NCBI GenBank assembly: GCA_023398165.1
Contig: JAEWSQ010000012.1
Coordinates: 62,001 to 126,000 of the forward strand
Length of the DNA: 64,000 nt
DNA from: Spirochaetota bacterium
Lineage (GTDB): Bacteria; Spirochaetota; Spirochaetia; Treponematales; Treponemataceae
Reading direction: 5' to 3'
Each line of letters starts with the position of its first letter. The stretch's first letter is position 1. Below the pieces are notes generated by a model, which saw only the letters and a list, made by a program, of their open reading frames with translations, was not told the origin of the DNA and did not search any database. This document shows positions 27,284 through 36,845 of this stretch, piece after piece. A program made the position numbers and the translations under genes.

Positions 27284-28192
27284 ATGAATATTCACATACT
27301 TGAAATGCCGCTCGACTTCGGCGGAAACAGACACGGCTCGGATATGGGACCTTCTGCCATCCGCCTTGCAGGACTTAAGGAAAGACTTTTATCGCTCGGG
27401 CATGCAACAAAAAAGTACTTTTCCCCGATCGAACTGCATCCCCAGGAATACGAGGAACAGGGAGATCCGGAAGCCAGATATCTTAAACCCATAGTACTCG
27501 CCTGTAATCAGCTTGCTATTCAAGTGGAAACTGCTTTAAAAACCGGTGCCTTTCCTCTTGTTCTCGGAGGGGATCATTCAATTTCTTTGGGAACTCTTGC
27601 AGGTCTTTCAAGTGCCTGTAAAGAAGATGGAAAAGAAGCGGGTGTTCTGTATGTGGATGCACACGGGGACTTTAACACAACGGAAACCTCTCCTTCGGGT
27701 AATATTCACGGAATGTGCATGGGCGCCTCCTGCGGATACGGGATTCCCGAACTTGTGAATCTTTACGACAACGGGCGTAAAATTAATCCAAAAAATGTCT
27801 GTTACATAGGGCTCCGCGATATTGATGAAGGTGAGAAACTGCTCATGAAAGAAGCGGGAGTTACTGCGTTTACCATGAGCGATATTGACCGGCACGGCTT
27901 TTCGAATATTCTAAAAAAAATACTTGTTTTTTTTAAAACCCGGGTTGATCTAGTGCATATCAGTTTCGATATGGATGTCATTGATCCCATGTACGCTCCC
28001 GGTGTCGGTGTTCCCCTTGCAGGCGGTCTCAATTACCGGGAAGCGCTTCTTCTCATGGAAGAAATGTGTTCTTTGGGAATGGTACAATCTGCCGAATTTG
28101 TTGAGGTTAATCCGGTTCTCGATGTGCGGAATCAGACTGCCGCTATGGCTGTCGAACTGATTGCACGCCTTTTAGGACACACTATTTACTAG
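27284..28192 (+). CDS. Arginase-family ureohydrolase
   Basis: 302 residues. Manganese-binding motifs are all present: GGDHSISLG, VDAHGDFNT with the NIHGM sequence that follows, and HISFDMDVIDPMYAPGVG. The N-terminus IHILEMPLDFGGNRHGSDMGPSAIR is arginase-like (rocF group) rather than agmatinase, so the expected reaction is arginine to ornithine and urea. The start is uncertain: ATG 27284 has GAGG only three bases upstream, and ATG 27275 is an alternative three codons earlier. It is convergent with the radical-SAM gene. Confidence 0.88.
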   Translation: MNIHILEMPLDFGGNRHGSDMGPSAIRLAGLKERLLSLGHATKKYFSPIELHPQEYEEQGDPEARYLKPIVLACNQLAIQVETALKTGAFPLVLGGDHSISLGTLAGLSSACKEDGKEAGVLYVDAHGDFNTTETSPSGNIHGMCMGASCGYGIPELVNLYDNGRKINPKNVCYIGLRDIDEGEKLLMKEAGVTAFTMSDIDRHGFSNILKKILVFFKTRVDLVHISFDMDVIDPMYAPGVGVPLAGGLNYREALLLMEEMCSLGMVQSAEFVEVNPVLDVRNQTAAMAVELIARLLGHTIY

Positions 28193-28208
28193 TTTGTACT
28201 TGCTTTCA

Positions 28209-30584
28209 TTACAGTGAAATAAGACCGGAAGAACGGAATGCCGGATACAGCTTGTGCATAAGGGGACTGCTTTTCCACGGGTTTTCATCAGATTTTTGCA
28301 CAATTTTATCTGCATTACCCACCTCTTGTACACGCATTTTCCACAAGTTTTCCACAATATTTTGAAGAATAGTATTTTTAGATACATCATCGGCGGCAAT
28401 ATCTATTGAAACAAGTTCTCCCATATACATCCACTGAAGGGTCCATTCCTTTGTTCCCTTAATTTCTCTCTGTGCAGTATACGGTTTCCCTCCAATCCAC
28501 ACATAGCCTGTTTCATTTTGAATAAATCGTTCATAATCGTTTTTTACCCTGTCTTTTTCTTTTTCATAGGAATTAATCTGATTTTGAATGAATTTTTTCC
28601 CTATGGACGGCTGAGGCATTGTAAAAGGAAACCACGAGTGAACCGGTTTCTCGAGAGCTTCTCCATGCATCCATGCCTGTAATGCCGTATCCAGCACTGG
28701 TCCGTATTTCTCACTTTTCCTCTCCCCTTCGAATCGTAAGTCATTATGAGCAAACCATGATTTATCCACAGGTTTTCCACAGTTGAGAGGCTTTAATCCG
28801 GAATGCTTACCCGTTTTCCATTCAGCAAAAACCTTTGAATGCCGGGTAAGAACAAATTTATGCCAAAAAGCTGAATCAAGGAGCCCTTCAGCAAAAAGCT
28901 GCCGGAGCGTTTCCATCGAATCAATGAGCATCTGAGGGGTTTCTTCAAAAAATCCGTATATCATATAGGCATGGACAAGGATGCCCGCTTCTTTAAAAGC
29001 GGCACAGGCTTTTACCAGAGAGGCAATATCAGTTCCTTTATTCACTGCATCGAGTCCTTCCCCGCACGCTATTTCTATACCGCCCGATACAGCGGTAAGT
29101 CCTCCGCGCGAGAGAAGAAGAGCTAAATCCGGCGTGAATGATTTTTCAAATCTTATGTTTCCCCAAAAACTTAAACGCTGTTCCCCCGATGAAATTTTCA
29201 GATTTTCCAGTGCAAATTCTTTAAGCGACACAGGAGGGGAAGCTTCATCGACAAAATGCACGCCGTAGACGCCTTTTTTGCGTGCCTGTGCAAGAAGATG
29301 ACTATGGAGAGAGGGCACGGAAATTTTTTTATAGCATTTAACATAATCGAGCTCTACATCGCAAAATGCACAGCGGTGCCAGTAGCAGCCGTGCGCTAAG
29401 TAGGCCTTAAGCCAGCTGCCGTCAGACCAGATCCGGTGCATGGGATTTTTATCATCAGCAAGCCGCGGGTAGCGTGAAAAGTCTATGCCTTCATAATCGG
29501 GAAAAATCTTCAGGGTCATTGCATCTTCAAATGCACGTACGTCTTTAAAGTCTTTATTTGTTTCACACCCGCTGTCATCCTGATCGATTATTTTACTTTG
29601 ACCCGACACATCCCGCAGACAATAGCGGATTTTATAAAACCGGTTTCCGTCAAGGGAAAAATCTTTTCTGAATAAATCATAATATGAACCGTAACCGCGG
29701 TCGTAGCTTAGTATATCACAATAATGGAATAACCCGGGTTCCGTGACATCGCGGAGTTCTGTATTAACATACCCTCCTCCGAAGGCAATGAGGGACTGAG
29801 AACCGAGTTCTTCCTTAATAACCTTTGCACAGGCAAGAGAACCTGTAAAGGTTCCTGCAAAAGGAACTGATATGCAGAAAAGAAACGATGGTTCGTTTTT
29901 GACTTCATAGAGTGAATTCTTTTTTAAAAGGCTGCAGTACTCTTTTATGAGAGGAATAAGGAACTGCCGGATAACGGGTGCATTCAGTTTTTCAACAAGA
30001 GAGGAGAAATCCTTCTCGCTTGCTGCAAGACTTTCCGCATACCTGACAAGGGAAAAATGAGGATCAAAAACAGCTGTTATATAGTCTTGTAAATCTGCTA
30101 AAGCAAGGGAACAGAGAAAAAATGCATCGTCCGCCCCTGCCTCACCCTCAAGTCCTACAAGATAATCGTCCATGCGCTTTCCCCTCGGGGAAAAGGGAGA
30201 AAACATAAACTCGTGAGCCAGTTCCCGGGAAGAAAAAGAGCCGGAACCGAGCACCGCCTTAATGGTGTTTATCCAGGAAATCCAGGAGGAGGAGGAAGAG
30301 ATATACCGGTATAGATTAAATGAGGTCTGTTCATCGCCGTCACTATCAGCTTTGCACGCAAGATCGAGAGCCTTTTGTTCAGTATTTTTAAAAATAAATT
30401 CCAAGCCCTCAGGAGAAAAAATGCGGTGAAAAAGCTCTATTGAAAAATCTTTCCAGACCACAGATTCTATTGATGATCCTTCTCTTTTTTTAGAAAAACT
30501 GCGGAAAAAAGAAGACAGGTACGCGCCTGATGGATACGGAGAATTTAACTGAACAAGGGGAGGCTGAATAATCACTACATGCAT
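28209..30584 (-). CDS. Large B12-binding-type radical SAM protein
   Basis: 791 residues. The N-terminus (VVIIQPPLVQLNSPYPSGAYLSSFFR) and about 235-300 (FCISVPFAGTFTGSLACAKVI, IAFGGGYVNTELRD) resemble the cobalamin-binding fold of B12-radical-SAM proteins, without a visible DxHxxG cobalamin-ligand motif. The cluster motif is Cys400, Cys405 and Cys408 in GCYWHRCAFCD, i.e. C-x4-C-x2-C rather than the usual C-x3-C-x2-C. The SAM barrel continues to about 600 (LHSHLLAQARKKGVYGVHFVDE, WGNIRFEKSF, GGIEIACGEGLD). A 200-residue C-terminal domain is unrecognised. Substrate unknown. A leaderless-type promoter lies upstream. Confidence 0.75.
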   Translation of the reverse strand: MHVVIIQPPLVQLNSPYPSGAYLSSFFRSFSKKREGSSIESVVWKDFSIELFHRIFSPEGLEFIFKNTEQKALDLACKADSDGDEQTSFNLYRYISSSSSWISWINTIKAVLGSGSFSSRELAHEFMFSPFSPRGKRMDDYLVGLEGEAGADDAFFLCSLALADLQDYITAVFDPHFSLVRYAESLAASEKDFSSLVEKLNAPVIRQFLIPLIKEYCSLLKKNSLYEVKNEPSFLFCISVPFAGTFTGSLACAKVIKEELGSQSLIAFGGGYVNTELRDVTEPGLFHYCDILSYDRGYGSYYDLFRKDFSLDGNRFYKIRYCLRDVSGQSKIIDQDDSGCETNKDFKDVRAFEDAMTLKIFPDYEGIDFSRYPRLADDKNPMHRIWSDGSWLKAYLAHGCYWHRCAFCDVELDYVKCYKKISVPSLHSHLLAQARKKGVYGVHFVDEASPPVSLKEFALENLKISSGEQRLSFWGNIRFEKSFTPDLALLLSRGGLTAVSGGIEIACGEGLDAVNKGTDIASLVKACAAFKEAGILVHAYMIYGFFEETPQMLIDSMETLRQLFAEGLLDSAFWHKFVLTRHSKVFAEWKTGKHSGLKPLNCGKPVDKSWFAHNDLRFEGERKSEKYGPVLDTALQAWMHGEALEKPVHSWFPFTMPQPSIGKKFIQNQINSYEKEKDRVKNDYERFIQNETGYVWIGGKPYTAQREIKGTKEWTLQWMYMGELVSIDIAADDVSKNTILQNIVENLWKMRVQEVGNADKIVQKSDENPWKSSPLMHKLYPAFRSSGLISL

Positions 30585-30590
30585 GCTGTA

Positions 30591-30619
30591 AGTATGACAG
30601 AATTAATTTGAGTAAGCAA
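30591..30619 (-). promoter_or_regulatory. Leaderless-type promoter of the radical-SAM gene
   Basis: On the minus strand TTGCTT (30619-30614), 17-bp spacer, CATACT (30596-30591), then six bases to the ATG at 30584. There is no ribosome site. Confidence 0.5.
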
Positions 30620-30673
30620 GATTCTTTTTTATGTATAACAAAACACCGGCGTAAGATTACTCCTAGTATATAA

Positions 30674-31486
30674 TTAAAATAAGAGTGTTTGGTCTTTTTC
30701 ATTCTGCTCTTGTAAAACCCTTGGAAGAATTTTTTTTCGCCAATACCCCAAGCCTGAGGCCTGTGTGAACGACAGACCAATACCCGCCTTCCGCGCCTGA
30801 ACGTGATGGAGCTTTCTTGGAATATTGTAGAGAATTCCATCTTTACGAAAGTGTGCACCCGTCTGCCTGAATGTAAAATTTATACCCGCAATACCGCACT
30901 GATCCCGCAGCGATAGTATCCAGTCATAGCTGCATTCACGCGCTTCTAGGCCGGATTCGCCCCCTGCCACAAGCTGTGCAATATTTCCCGGAATTAAGTA
31001 TTTTGAAACATCAATGTGCTCAAGAAGAGGTTCGCAGATTATTGATTTATATTTTATGGGAGCATTTAGATAGATCGGGAGCCTGTAGTCCGCCCTGTCC
31101 TGATTCTCCACAGTACAGCAGATTTCCACATTATCCCAGCCGTCACCCCAATCATGCGGTTTACACCTTTCAAAACGGTCTATGCGTTTTGTAATGAACA
31201 TAAAAAACAAATCGCGCCGTTCGCGCATCATTGCCCAGCACTCATCCCTCCACGGATCCGCAGTATCTAAAAGAAAATCGGAGGTGAAACAGGTCCACAC
31301 AAGTTCTCCCGAAGCAGCCTTATACATGCCGTCCTTTTTCTTTTTTACGGGAACATAGAAATCGTTTGTTTTAACGCATTGAGAAGCATCGCGCCCGTGT
31401 CTGGCATCCGAGCGGTACACATAACAGTGTTTACAGCCGGAGCTCAGTTTTGTGCAGCCGTGCCAGGGGTTCCAATTAACAGCCAT
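30674..31486 (-). CDS. DUF5131 (phage Gp37/Gp68) family protein
   Basis: 270 residues. Begins NWNPWHGCTKLSSGCKHCY with Cys11, Cys18 and Cys21, the C-x6-C-x2-C cluster of the DUF5131 family, which is radical-SAM-like. WRDECWAMMRERRDLFFMFITKR and LVAGGESGLEARECSYDW are further family blocks. Homologues occur in phages and mobile elements as well as chromosomes; biochemical function is not established. No phage genes flank it. The last 30 residues seem a strain-specific tail. No clear ribosome site precedes the ATG; TAGAAT six bases upstream may be a -10. Confidence 0.82.
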   Translation of the reverse strand: MAVNWNPWHGCTKLSSGCKHCYVYRSDARHGRDASQCVKTNDFYVPVKKKKDGMYKAASGELVWTCFTSDFLLDTADPWRDECWAMMRERRDLFFMFITKRIDRFERCKPHDWGDGWDNVEICCTVENQDRADYRLPIYLNAPIKYKSIICEPLLEHIDVSKYLIPGNIAQLVAGGESGLEARECSYDWILSLRDQCGIAGINFTFRQTGAHFRKDGILYNIPRKLHHVQARKAGIGLSFTQASGLGYWRKKILPRVLQEQNEKDQTLLF

Positions 31487-31558
31487 GACATAATTCTATC
31501 ACAATGACTATTTATTTGTATAGTGGAAAATGGAATCCGCAGATTGCACAGAATTCAA

Positions 31559-33058
31559 TTATTTTTTTGATTTTTTTTCACGGTACATATCTTCATCGGC
31601 AATTTTAAAATGCCTGTCAAAGTCAGTATCGCCTTCTTGTAATACCGAATGCCCGATCGAAAGTCCGCAGTGATATGTTTTTTTCAGAGCTGATATTTCG
31701 GCCTCGATTCCCTTTTTAATCTGCTCAGCACCGCCGGGAACAAGGTTTGGAATAAAAAAAATGAATTCATCGCCTCCGATACGGTAGAGATTGTCGGTGG
31801 AAGAGACAAATGTTTTCATAATTTCGGCACATGTTTTAATATAGTCATCTCCGGCCGCATGCCCCCACTTATCGTTTACCGATTTAAGATTGTCAATGTC
31901 GGCAATAAAAATACCCAGTGGACGATCTGCTGCATTAAGTATACGGGCTTTTCGTTCCTCATAACAGGATCTGTTAAGACACCGGCAAAGAGCATCAGTA
32001 TAGGCGCGTGATTCAAGGCCTTTTACAAACGAATCCATAGACGATAAATCGTATAAGGTTAACGAAAACCCTATGACCTTTCCCTTAGCGGAATGTATAT
32101 CGGCTTTTCTAAAATAAATAATGCGTCCGCTTCTTGTATTTTTAGCAAAAAAGGACTGTTCCTTATTTGAAGAGGAAGAGTTATCAATTACGTAAAAAAG
32201 TGATCCGTCAAAAAAACGTACATAATCAAGATACGCATCAAAAGAGATGCCGCAGCTCTTAAGGTACACTTTAGCTTCATTATTTGTATGCAGGAGTTCG
32301 CCGCCGTTATTGAACATGAGCACTGGTATACCGACGGTATCATAAAAGCGGTATTTGCCGTAATAAATTACTGTTTCATCCTCATCAAGATAGCTTGCCC
32401 AATAAAATATACTTACACAAACCAAATGACCGATAAACCCATACGGCTGAATTGTGCCTTTAAGGCTTGTGAAATTTGAAAAAAACAAAAAAATGGAAAA
32501 AATCAGGACTGATAGTACGAACAGCAAAATCGGAAGACGGTTTTTGTGCCGTAATTTTATAAACTGATAAAATAGCAATCCAAGCGTGATAAAAATTAGA
32601 AAATAACTGTATACCGAATGAACTATAAACCATGGTCCATGAGAGAATTTTAATTCTCTCAGCGGTAAAAACTCAAATCCGCTATGTCCGGTAAGAAAAA
32701 GAGCATGAAAAGGCGAAGTGATAGATAGTATGCATGATACAGCAGGAATGACGGCAAAAAGGAGCAGAACACGATCTAGACGGTGAGCGTGTATAAGACG
32801 CCATGAAAAAAAGAAAAGTCCGAATATTGTTACGTTTACGCTGACAAAACCCCATTGGCTGATAATATAAACCGCATCAGGAGTCATGAGTCCATAGTAT
32901 AAGAAAAGCAGAAAATTCCACCCTCCGATTCCCGCATTTACAAGAGATACATAATTAAAACGGGGTATTTCCCTCCTTCTACGATAACCGTCCCCAAAAA
33001 GGAAGAACGCATACAGTGCAACTATTAGGCGCACAATAGATTGAACATACGTTTCCAT
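31559..33058 (-). CDS. Membrane diguanylate cyclase (7TM plus GGDEF)
   Basis: 499 residues. Seven or so hydrophobic helices fill residues 1-220 (the histidine-kinase N-terminal 7TM type). A PAS-like linker spans about 230-335 (VLMFNNGGELLHTNNEAK). The GGDEF domain is about 345-499 with IADIDNLKSVNDKWGHAAGDDYI and the intact active site YRIGGDEFIFF, so it should make cyclic-di-GMP. The inhibitory I-site (RxxD five residues before GGDEF) reads SSTD here, so product feedback is probably absent. GGAGG precedes the ATG. Confidence 0.9.
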   Translation of the reverse strand: METYVQSIVRLIVALYAFFLFGDGYRRRREIPRFNYVSLVNAGIGGWNFLLFLYYGLMTPDAVYIISQWGFVSVNVTIFGLFFFSWRLIHAHRLDRVLLLFAVIPAVSCILSITSPFHALFLTGHSGFEFLPLRELKFSHGPWFIVHSVYSYFLIFITLGLLFYQFIKLRHKNRLPILLFVLSVLIFSIFLFFSNFTSLKGTIQPYGFIGHLVCVSIFYWASYLDEDETVIYYGKYRFYDTVGIPVLMFNNGGELLHTNNEAKVYLKSCGISFDAYLDYVRFFDGSLFYVIDNSSSSNKEQSFFAKNTRSGRIIYFRKADIHSAKGKVIGFSLTLYDLSSMDSFVKGLESRAYTDALCRCLNRSCYEERKARILNAADRPLGIFIADIDNLKSVNDKWGHAAGDDYIKTCAEIMKTFVSSTDNLYRIGGDEFIFFIPNLVPGGAEQIKKGIEAEISALKKTYHCGLSIGHSVLQEGDTDFDRHFKIADEDMYREKKSKK

Positions 33059-33123
33059 ATGATAAACCCTCCATTAGGATAGTATATCATATTGGTCAAA
33101 AAGATTAATGCCTGACAGGGATG

Positions 33124-33248
33124 TCACCGGAGCCGGTTACTACAAGGAGCGATTTTTACGAATTTAAACCCGGTACGTAATGGCCGCAAAGAATCTGCCG
33201 GAACTATAACCCTTTCAATATTCAAATAATCAAGTAATTCAATATAAT
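33124..33248 (-). pseudogene. Possible remnant of a coding sequence
   Basis: One minus-strand frame reads IELLDYLNIERVIVPADS and continues LRPLRTGFKF, then stops. It looks like the tail of an acyltransferase-type protein but has no proper start. The 239-bp gap also contains the palindrome CAAACGTTTG inside AATCAA/TTGATT arms (around 33257-33276). Weak evidence only. Confidence 0.25.
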
Positions 33249-33297
33249 TCTCCTTCAATCAAACGTTTGCTTGATTAAAAGAGAAAAAAAGAACACA

Positions 33298-34092
33298 TTA
33301 AAGACTTTGTATGAATACTTCTATCTCGTTATTAACCTGTTCCGGATTATCACCGTTTGAAAAATGCGCGGCATTTTGAATAATATGAAGAGGGTACCCT
33401 GTTTTAATAGACCACTGCTTACAATATTGACTTACTTTCCCTGTTTTATCCTTATCACCCAGCAGAATAAGGACAGGAACCGATAAGACAATATCCTTGT
33501 TTTCCTGTGCGAATTTTCCATAGGCAATATCCATCTGCTCGATTATCTGCACCTTCGTCAGAGGTTTCAGCATTTCCAGCATTGTGTTATATGAGTATTC
33601 AGTGAGGGAAACAGATTTTGCCATACTATTTCTGAGCATACTGTCAGGAAACCATTGAGCCATCGGCTTAACCTTTTTGAGCCACCATAAATCTGATTTG
33701 GAATAATACGCCTTCCCGAACGGGGTTGTATCCAGTGCAACAAAACCTTCCACACTGTCTGGAAACATGGAGGCAAACATTTGACACGGGTACCCGCCCA
33801 TGGACATTCCGACCAATACAATCTTAGAGATTTTCTCCATATCCAGTATTCTCTTAAGTTCTATAGCTGTCTGTTTATATGAAAAATCCTGGTAAGGTCT
33901 CGATAATCCGTGTAAAGGAACGTCCCAGGTAAGAACGGTGTACTTTGATGAAAAAAACTCAAGCTGCTTTTCGAACATAGTATGATCGGCAGTCAGACCG
34001 TGAGTAAAAACAATACATTTCGAAGAACCGGAGTTTTTCGTAATCCAATAATGAGTTGTGCCGTTTTCTGATGTAATGTGCTTATGTGTCAT
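33298..34092 (-). CDS. Alpha/beta hydrolase
   Basis: 264 residues. Oxyanion segment FTHGLTADHTMFEKQ, nucleophile elbow GMSMGGYP (Ser at about 99), acid in ILLGDKDKTG and base in NAAHFSNGDNPEQV give a complete catalytic triad. The family includes esterases, haloperoxidase-like enzymes and MhpC-type hydrolases; the substrate is unknown. AAAGGA precedes the ATG. It is monocistronic and divergent from the CoA-disulfide reductase gene. Confidence 0.87.
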   Translation of the reverse strand: MTHKHITSENGTTHYWITKNSGSSKCIVFTHGLTADHTMFEKQLEFFSSKYTVLTWDVPLHGLSRPYQDFSYKQTAIELKRILDMEKISKIVLVGMSMGGYPCQMFASMFPDSVEGFVALDTTPFGKAYYSKSDLWWLKKVKPMAQWFPDSMLRNSMAKSVSLTEYSYNTMLEMLKPLTKVQIIEQMDIAYGKFAQENKDIVLSVPVLILLGDKDKTGKVSQYCKQWSIKTGYPLHIIQNAAHFSNGDNPEQVNNEIEVFIQSL

Positions 34093-34298
34093 AGATATAG
34101 TCCTTTCACTATTTTAAGCTTATAACGCCTAAAATTATACCATATAACACAGAGTCCCGCGTCATTTACCATATACATTCCATTAAAATAGAAGCTCTTC
34201 AGTACTCTCCTTGTGCGGGAATACTTTTGTTATGCGTGATTTAGTTACTTTACTTTCTCCTATACAGTGGTAGAATTACGTATAATGGAGGACGAACT

Positions 34299-36785
34299 AT
34301 GGACAAATCACGTAAAATTATCATAGTTGGAGGCGTGGCAGGAGGTGCAACTGCTGCAGCAAGACTCAGAAGGCTCGATGAAAAAGCACAGATTATTATG
34401 TTTGAACGCGGTCAGTTTATTTCTTTTGCTAACTGCGGCTTACCATACTACATAGGCGGAGAAATAAAAGATAAGGGCTCTCTTACACTCCAAACGCCCG
34501 AAAGTTTTAATGCACGGTTTAACGTTGATGTCCGTGTTTTACAGGAAGTTACTTCAATAAATCCTGGAAAAAAGACAGTGACGGTACAGAACCTCCAGAC
34601 AAAAACAAAATACGAGGAGAACTATGATAATCTTATCCTTTCCCCCGGTGCAGAACCGGTTCGCCCTCCCATTCCCGGAATAGATTCCAGAAAAGTTTTT
34701 ACACTGCGCAATATTCCTGACACTTTTGCGATTAAGGATTTTATTGAAAAGAACGGTGCTAAAAAAGCAGTTATTGCAGGCGGCGGGTTTATAGGCGTGG
34801 AGCTTGCGGAAAACCTTAAATTTGCAGGCCTCGATGTAACGATTGTAGAAATGGCCGATCAGGTCATAGCACCAATAGATTACGACATGGCGGTCGAAGT
34901 GCACAAACACATTCAAAGAAAGGGTGTTACGCTGGAACTTGGTGCTATGTTAAAATCCATTCAAGAAACCGATGAAGGGCTTTCTTTAACACTCCAGAAA
35001 AACGGTACAACAGAAGAGCAAATATCAGCAGATTTCCTTGTCATGGCAATAGGTGTGCGCCCCGAAACAAAACTTGCAAAAGATGCCGGCATCGCGCTTA
35101 ATCCCAAGGGATCCATCATTGTCGATGAGCATATGAGAACCTCTGTTGAAGGCATTTACGCAGTGGGCGATGCTGTGGAAGTTACAGACTTTGTTAGCGG
35201 AAACAAAACCTACGTGCCGCTCGCCGGTCCTGCAAACAAACAGGGGCGCATAGCGGCAGACAACATCTGCGGAATAGAAAGCACCTATAAGGGAACTCAA
35301 GGCTCATCTATTTTGAAGGTATTTGATCTCACCGTTGCTTCCACCGGCATGAACGAAAAAACGGCACAAAGGCTTGGAATAAGCTACGACAAAATTTTTA
35401 CCTATTCCGGCAACCATGCCGGGTATTATCCCGGTGCTGTAAATATGTCGATTAAAACCATCTTTGACCCAAAAGACGGAAAAATTCTTGGTGCTCAGAT
35501 TGTAGGCTATGAAGGAACCGATAAACGCAACGACGTTCTCGCTGTTGCAATACGCGCCGGTATGAAAGCTTCCGACCTTAAAGATCTTGAACTCTCATAT
35601 GCGCCTCCCTACGGCTCGGCAAAAGACCCTGTCAACATGATAGGCTTTGCAATTGATAATATTGTAACGGGAAACGTTAAGCAGTTCCACCACAGCGATG
35701 TTGAAAAACTGCCCAGGGACGGTTCGGTACAGCTTTTAGATATTCGAACAGAAATTGAGTATCAAAATGGAACGATTCCCGGATTCAAAAATATTCCGCT
35801 CGATTCCCTTCGCGCAAGACTCGGCGAACTCGACAAAACAAAACCCGTGTATGTTACCTGCCAGATAGGTCTGCGCGGTTATGTAGGTTCAAGAATTTTA
35901 AGCCAGAATGGTTTTAAAGTATATAACCTTAGCGGAGGCTACCGCCAGTACAACATGGTATACGGTAAATACGCACCTGCTGCTCCTGCAAACTTTAATA
36001 CAGAAACACAGATGGCAGAGAAGAGGGATGACGGTTTACAAAGTAGCCAAAACGCAAAAACTATCAGCCTCAATGCATGCGGGCTTCAGTGTCCCGGACC
36101 GATTGTAAAACTGTCTCAAGCGGTTAAAGATGCTTCTGACGGAGATATAATTGAAATCTCGACAACAGACCCTGCATTTGCAGGCGATGTTGAAGGATTC
36201 TGCAGAAGAACGGGAAACGTCTTCCTGGGTATGACAAGCGAAAAAGGAGTAAGCAAAGCGCGCATACAAAAAGGAAAGCCGCAGCCTAAAACTGCTTCAG
36301 CCGGACAGAATGCTAACGACAATAAAAACATCATCGTATTTTCAGGCGACCTCGACAAGGCGATCGCATCGTTCATCATCGCAAACGCCGCCGCAGCAAT
36401 GGGCAGAAAGGTGAGTATGTTCTTCACCTTCTGGGGTTTAAACATCCTCCGCAAGGCGCAAAAACAGCGTGTAAAAAAAGATTTCATGTCGAAGATGTTC
36501 GGAGCAATGATGCCCCGCGGTTCAAAAAAACTAGGACTCTCAAGAATGAACATGGCCGGTATGGGACCCGCGATGATCCGCATGGTCATGAAGAAAAAGA
36601 GAATCGCAAGCCTCGAAGAACTCATGAGCCAGGCTCAGAGTAACGGTGTTGAACTTCTTGCATGTTCCATGAGCATGGATGTCATGGGAATTAAAGAAGA
36701 AGAGCTTATATCGGGCGTAAAAATGGCAGGAGCGGCCGCAATGCTTGCGAACGCCGAAGAGTCGGATATGTCCTTATTTATATAA
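34299..36785 (+). CDS. CoA-disulfide reductase with rhodanese, TusA and DsrE modules
   Basis: 828 residues in four modules. Residues 1-450 are the FAD/NAD(P)H oxidoreductase with IIVGGVAGGATAAARLRR and the redox Cys46 in SFANCGLPYY. About 465-555 is a rhodanese with Cys521 in VTCQIGLRGY. About 590-660 is a TusA/SirA domain with Cys598 in GLQCPGP. About 680-828 is a DsrE/DrsE-like domain (FSGDLDKAIASFIIANAAAAMG, FTFWGLNIL, ACSMSMDVMG). Related enzymes reduce CoA disulfide, CoA persulfide or polysulfide. The chain of sulfur-carrying cysteines suggests persulfide relay within one polypeptide. GGAGG precedes the ATG and a strong terminator follows. Confidence 0.9.
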   Translation: MDKSRKIIIVGGVAGGATAAARLRRLDEKAQIIMFERGQFISFANCGLPYYIGGEIKDKGSLTLQTPESFNARFNVDVRVLQEVTSINPGKKTVTVQNLQTKTKYEENYDNLILSPGAEPVRPPIPGIDSRKVFTLRNIPDTFAIKDFIEKNGAKKAVIAGGGFIGVELAENLKFAGLDVTIVEMADQVIAPIDYDMAVEVHKHIQRKGVTLELGAMLKSIQETDEGLSLTLQKNGTTEEQISADFLVMAIGVRPETKLAKDAGIALNPKGSIIVDEHMRTSVEGIYAVGDAVEVTDFVSGNKTYVPLAGPANKQGRIAADNICGIESTYKGTQGSSILKVFDLTVASTGMNEKTAQRLGISYDKIFTYSGNHAGYYPGAVNMSIKTIFDPKDGKILGAQIVGYEGTDKRNDVLAVAIRAGMKASDLKDLELSYAPPYGSAKDPVNMIGFAIDNIVTGNVKQFHHSDVEKLPRDGSVQLLDIRTEIEYQNGTIPGFKNIPLDSLRARLGELDKTKPVYVTCQIGLRGYVGSRILSQNGFKVYNLSGGYRQYNMVYGKYAPAAPANFNTETQMAEKRDDGLQSSQNAKTISLNACGLQCPGPIVKLSQAVKDASDGDIIEISTTDPAFAGDVEGFCRRTGNVFLGMTSEKGVSKARIQKGKPQPKTASAGQNANDNKNIIVFSGDLDKAIASFIIANAAAAMGRKVSMFFTFWGLNILRKAQKQRVKKDFMSKMFGAMMPRGSKKLGLSRMNMAGMGPAMIRMVMKKKRIASLEELMSQAQSNGVELLACSMSMDVMGIKEEELISGVKMAGAAAMLANAEESDMSLFI

Positions 36786-36800
36786 ACTTTTACTCGTAAG

Positions 36801-36845
36801 GCCCGTAAACCTGTTACTACACAAAGGTTCACGGGCTTTTTTTTT
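36801..36845 (+). terminator. Intrinsic terminator after the sulfur-relay gene
   Basis: GCCCGT...ACCT and AGGT..ACGGGC form a stem followed by nine T. Confidence 0.85.

Noticed and set aside
30674..31486. Prophage signal from the Gp37/Gp68-type (DUF5131) gene
   Set aside because: No other phage-like gene lies in the neighbourhood, and the family is common in bacterial chromosomes.
30591..31550. Strong leaderless promoter for the DUF5131 gene
   Set aside because: TAGAAT is six bases from the ATG, but no convincing -35 box lies 16-18 bp upstream, so I left it out of the leaderless count.
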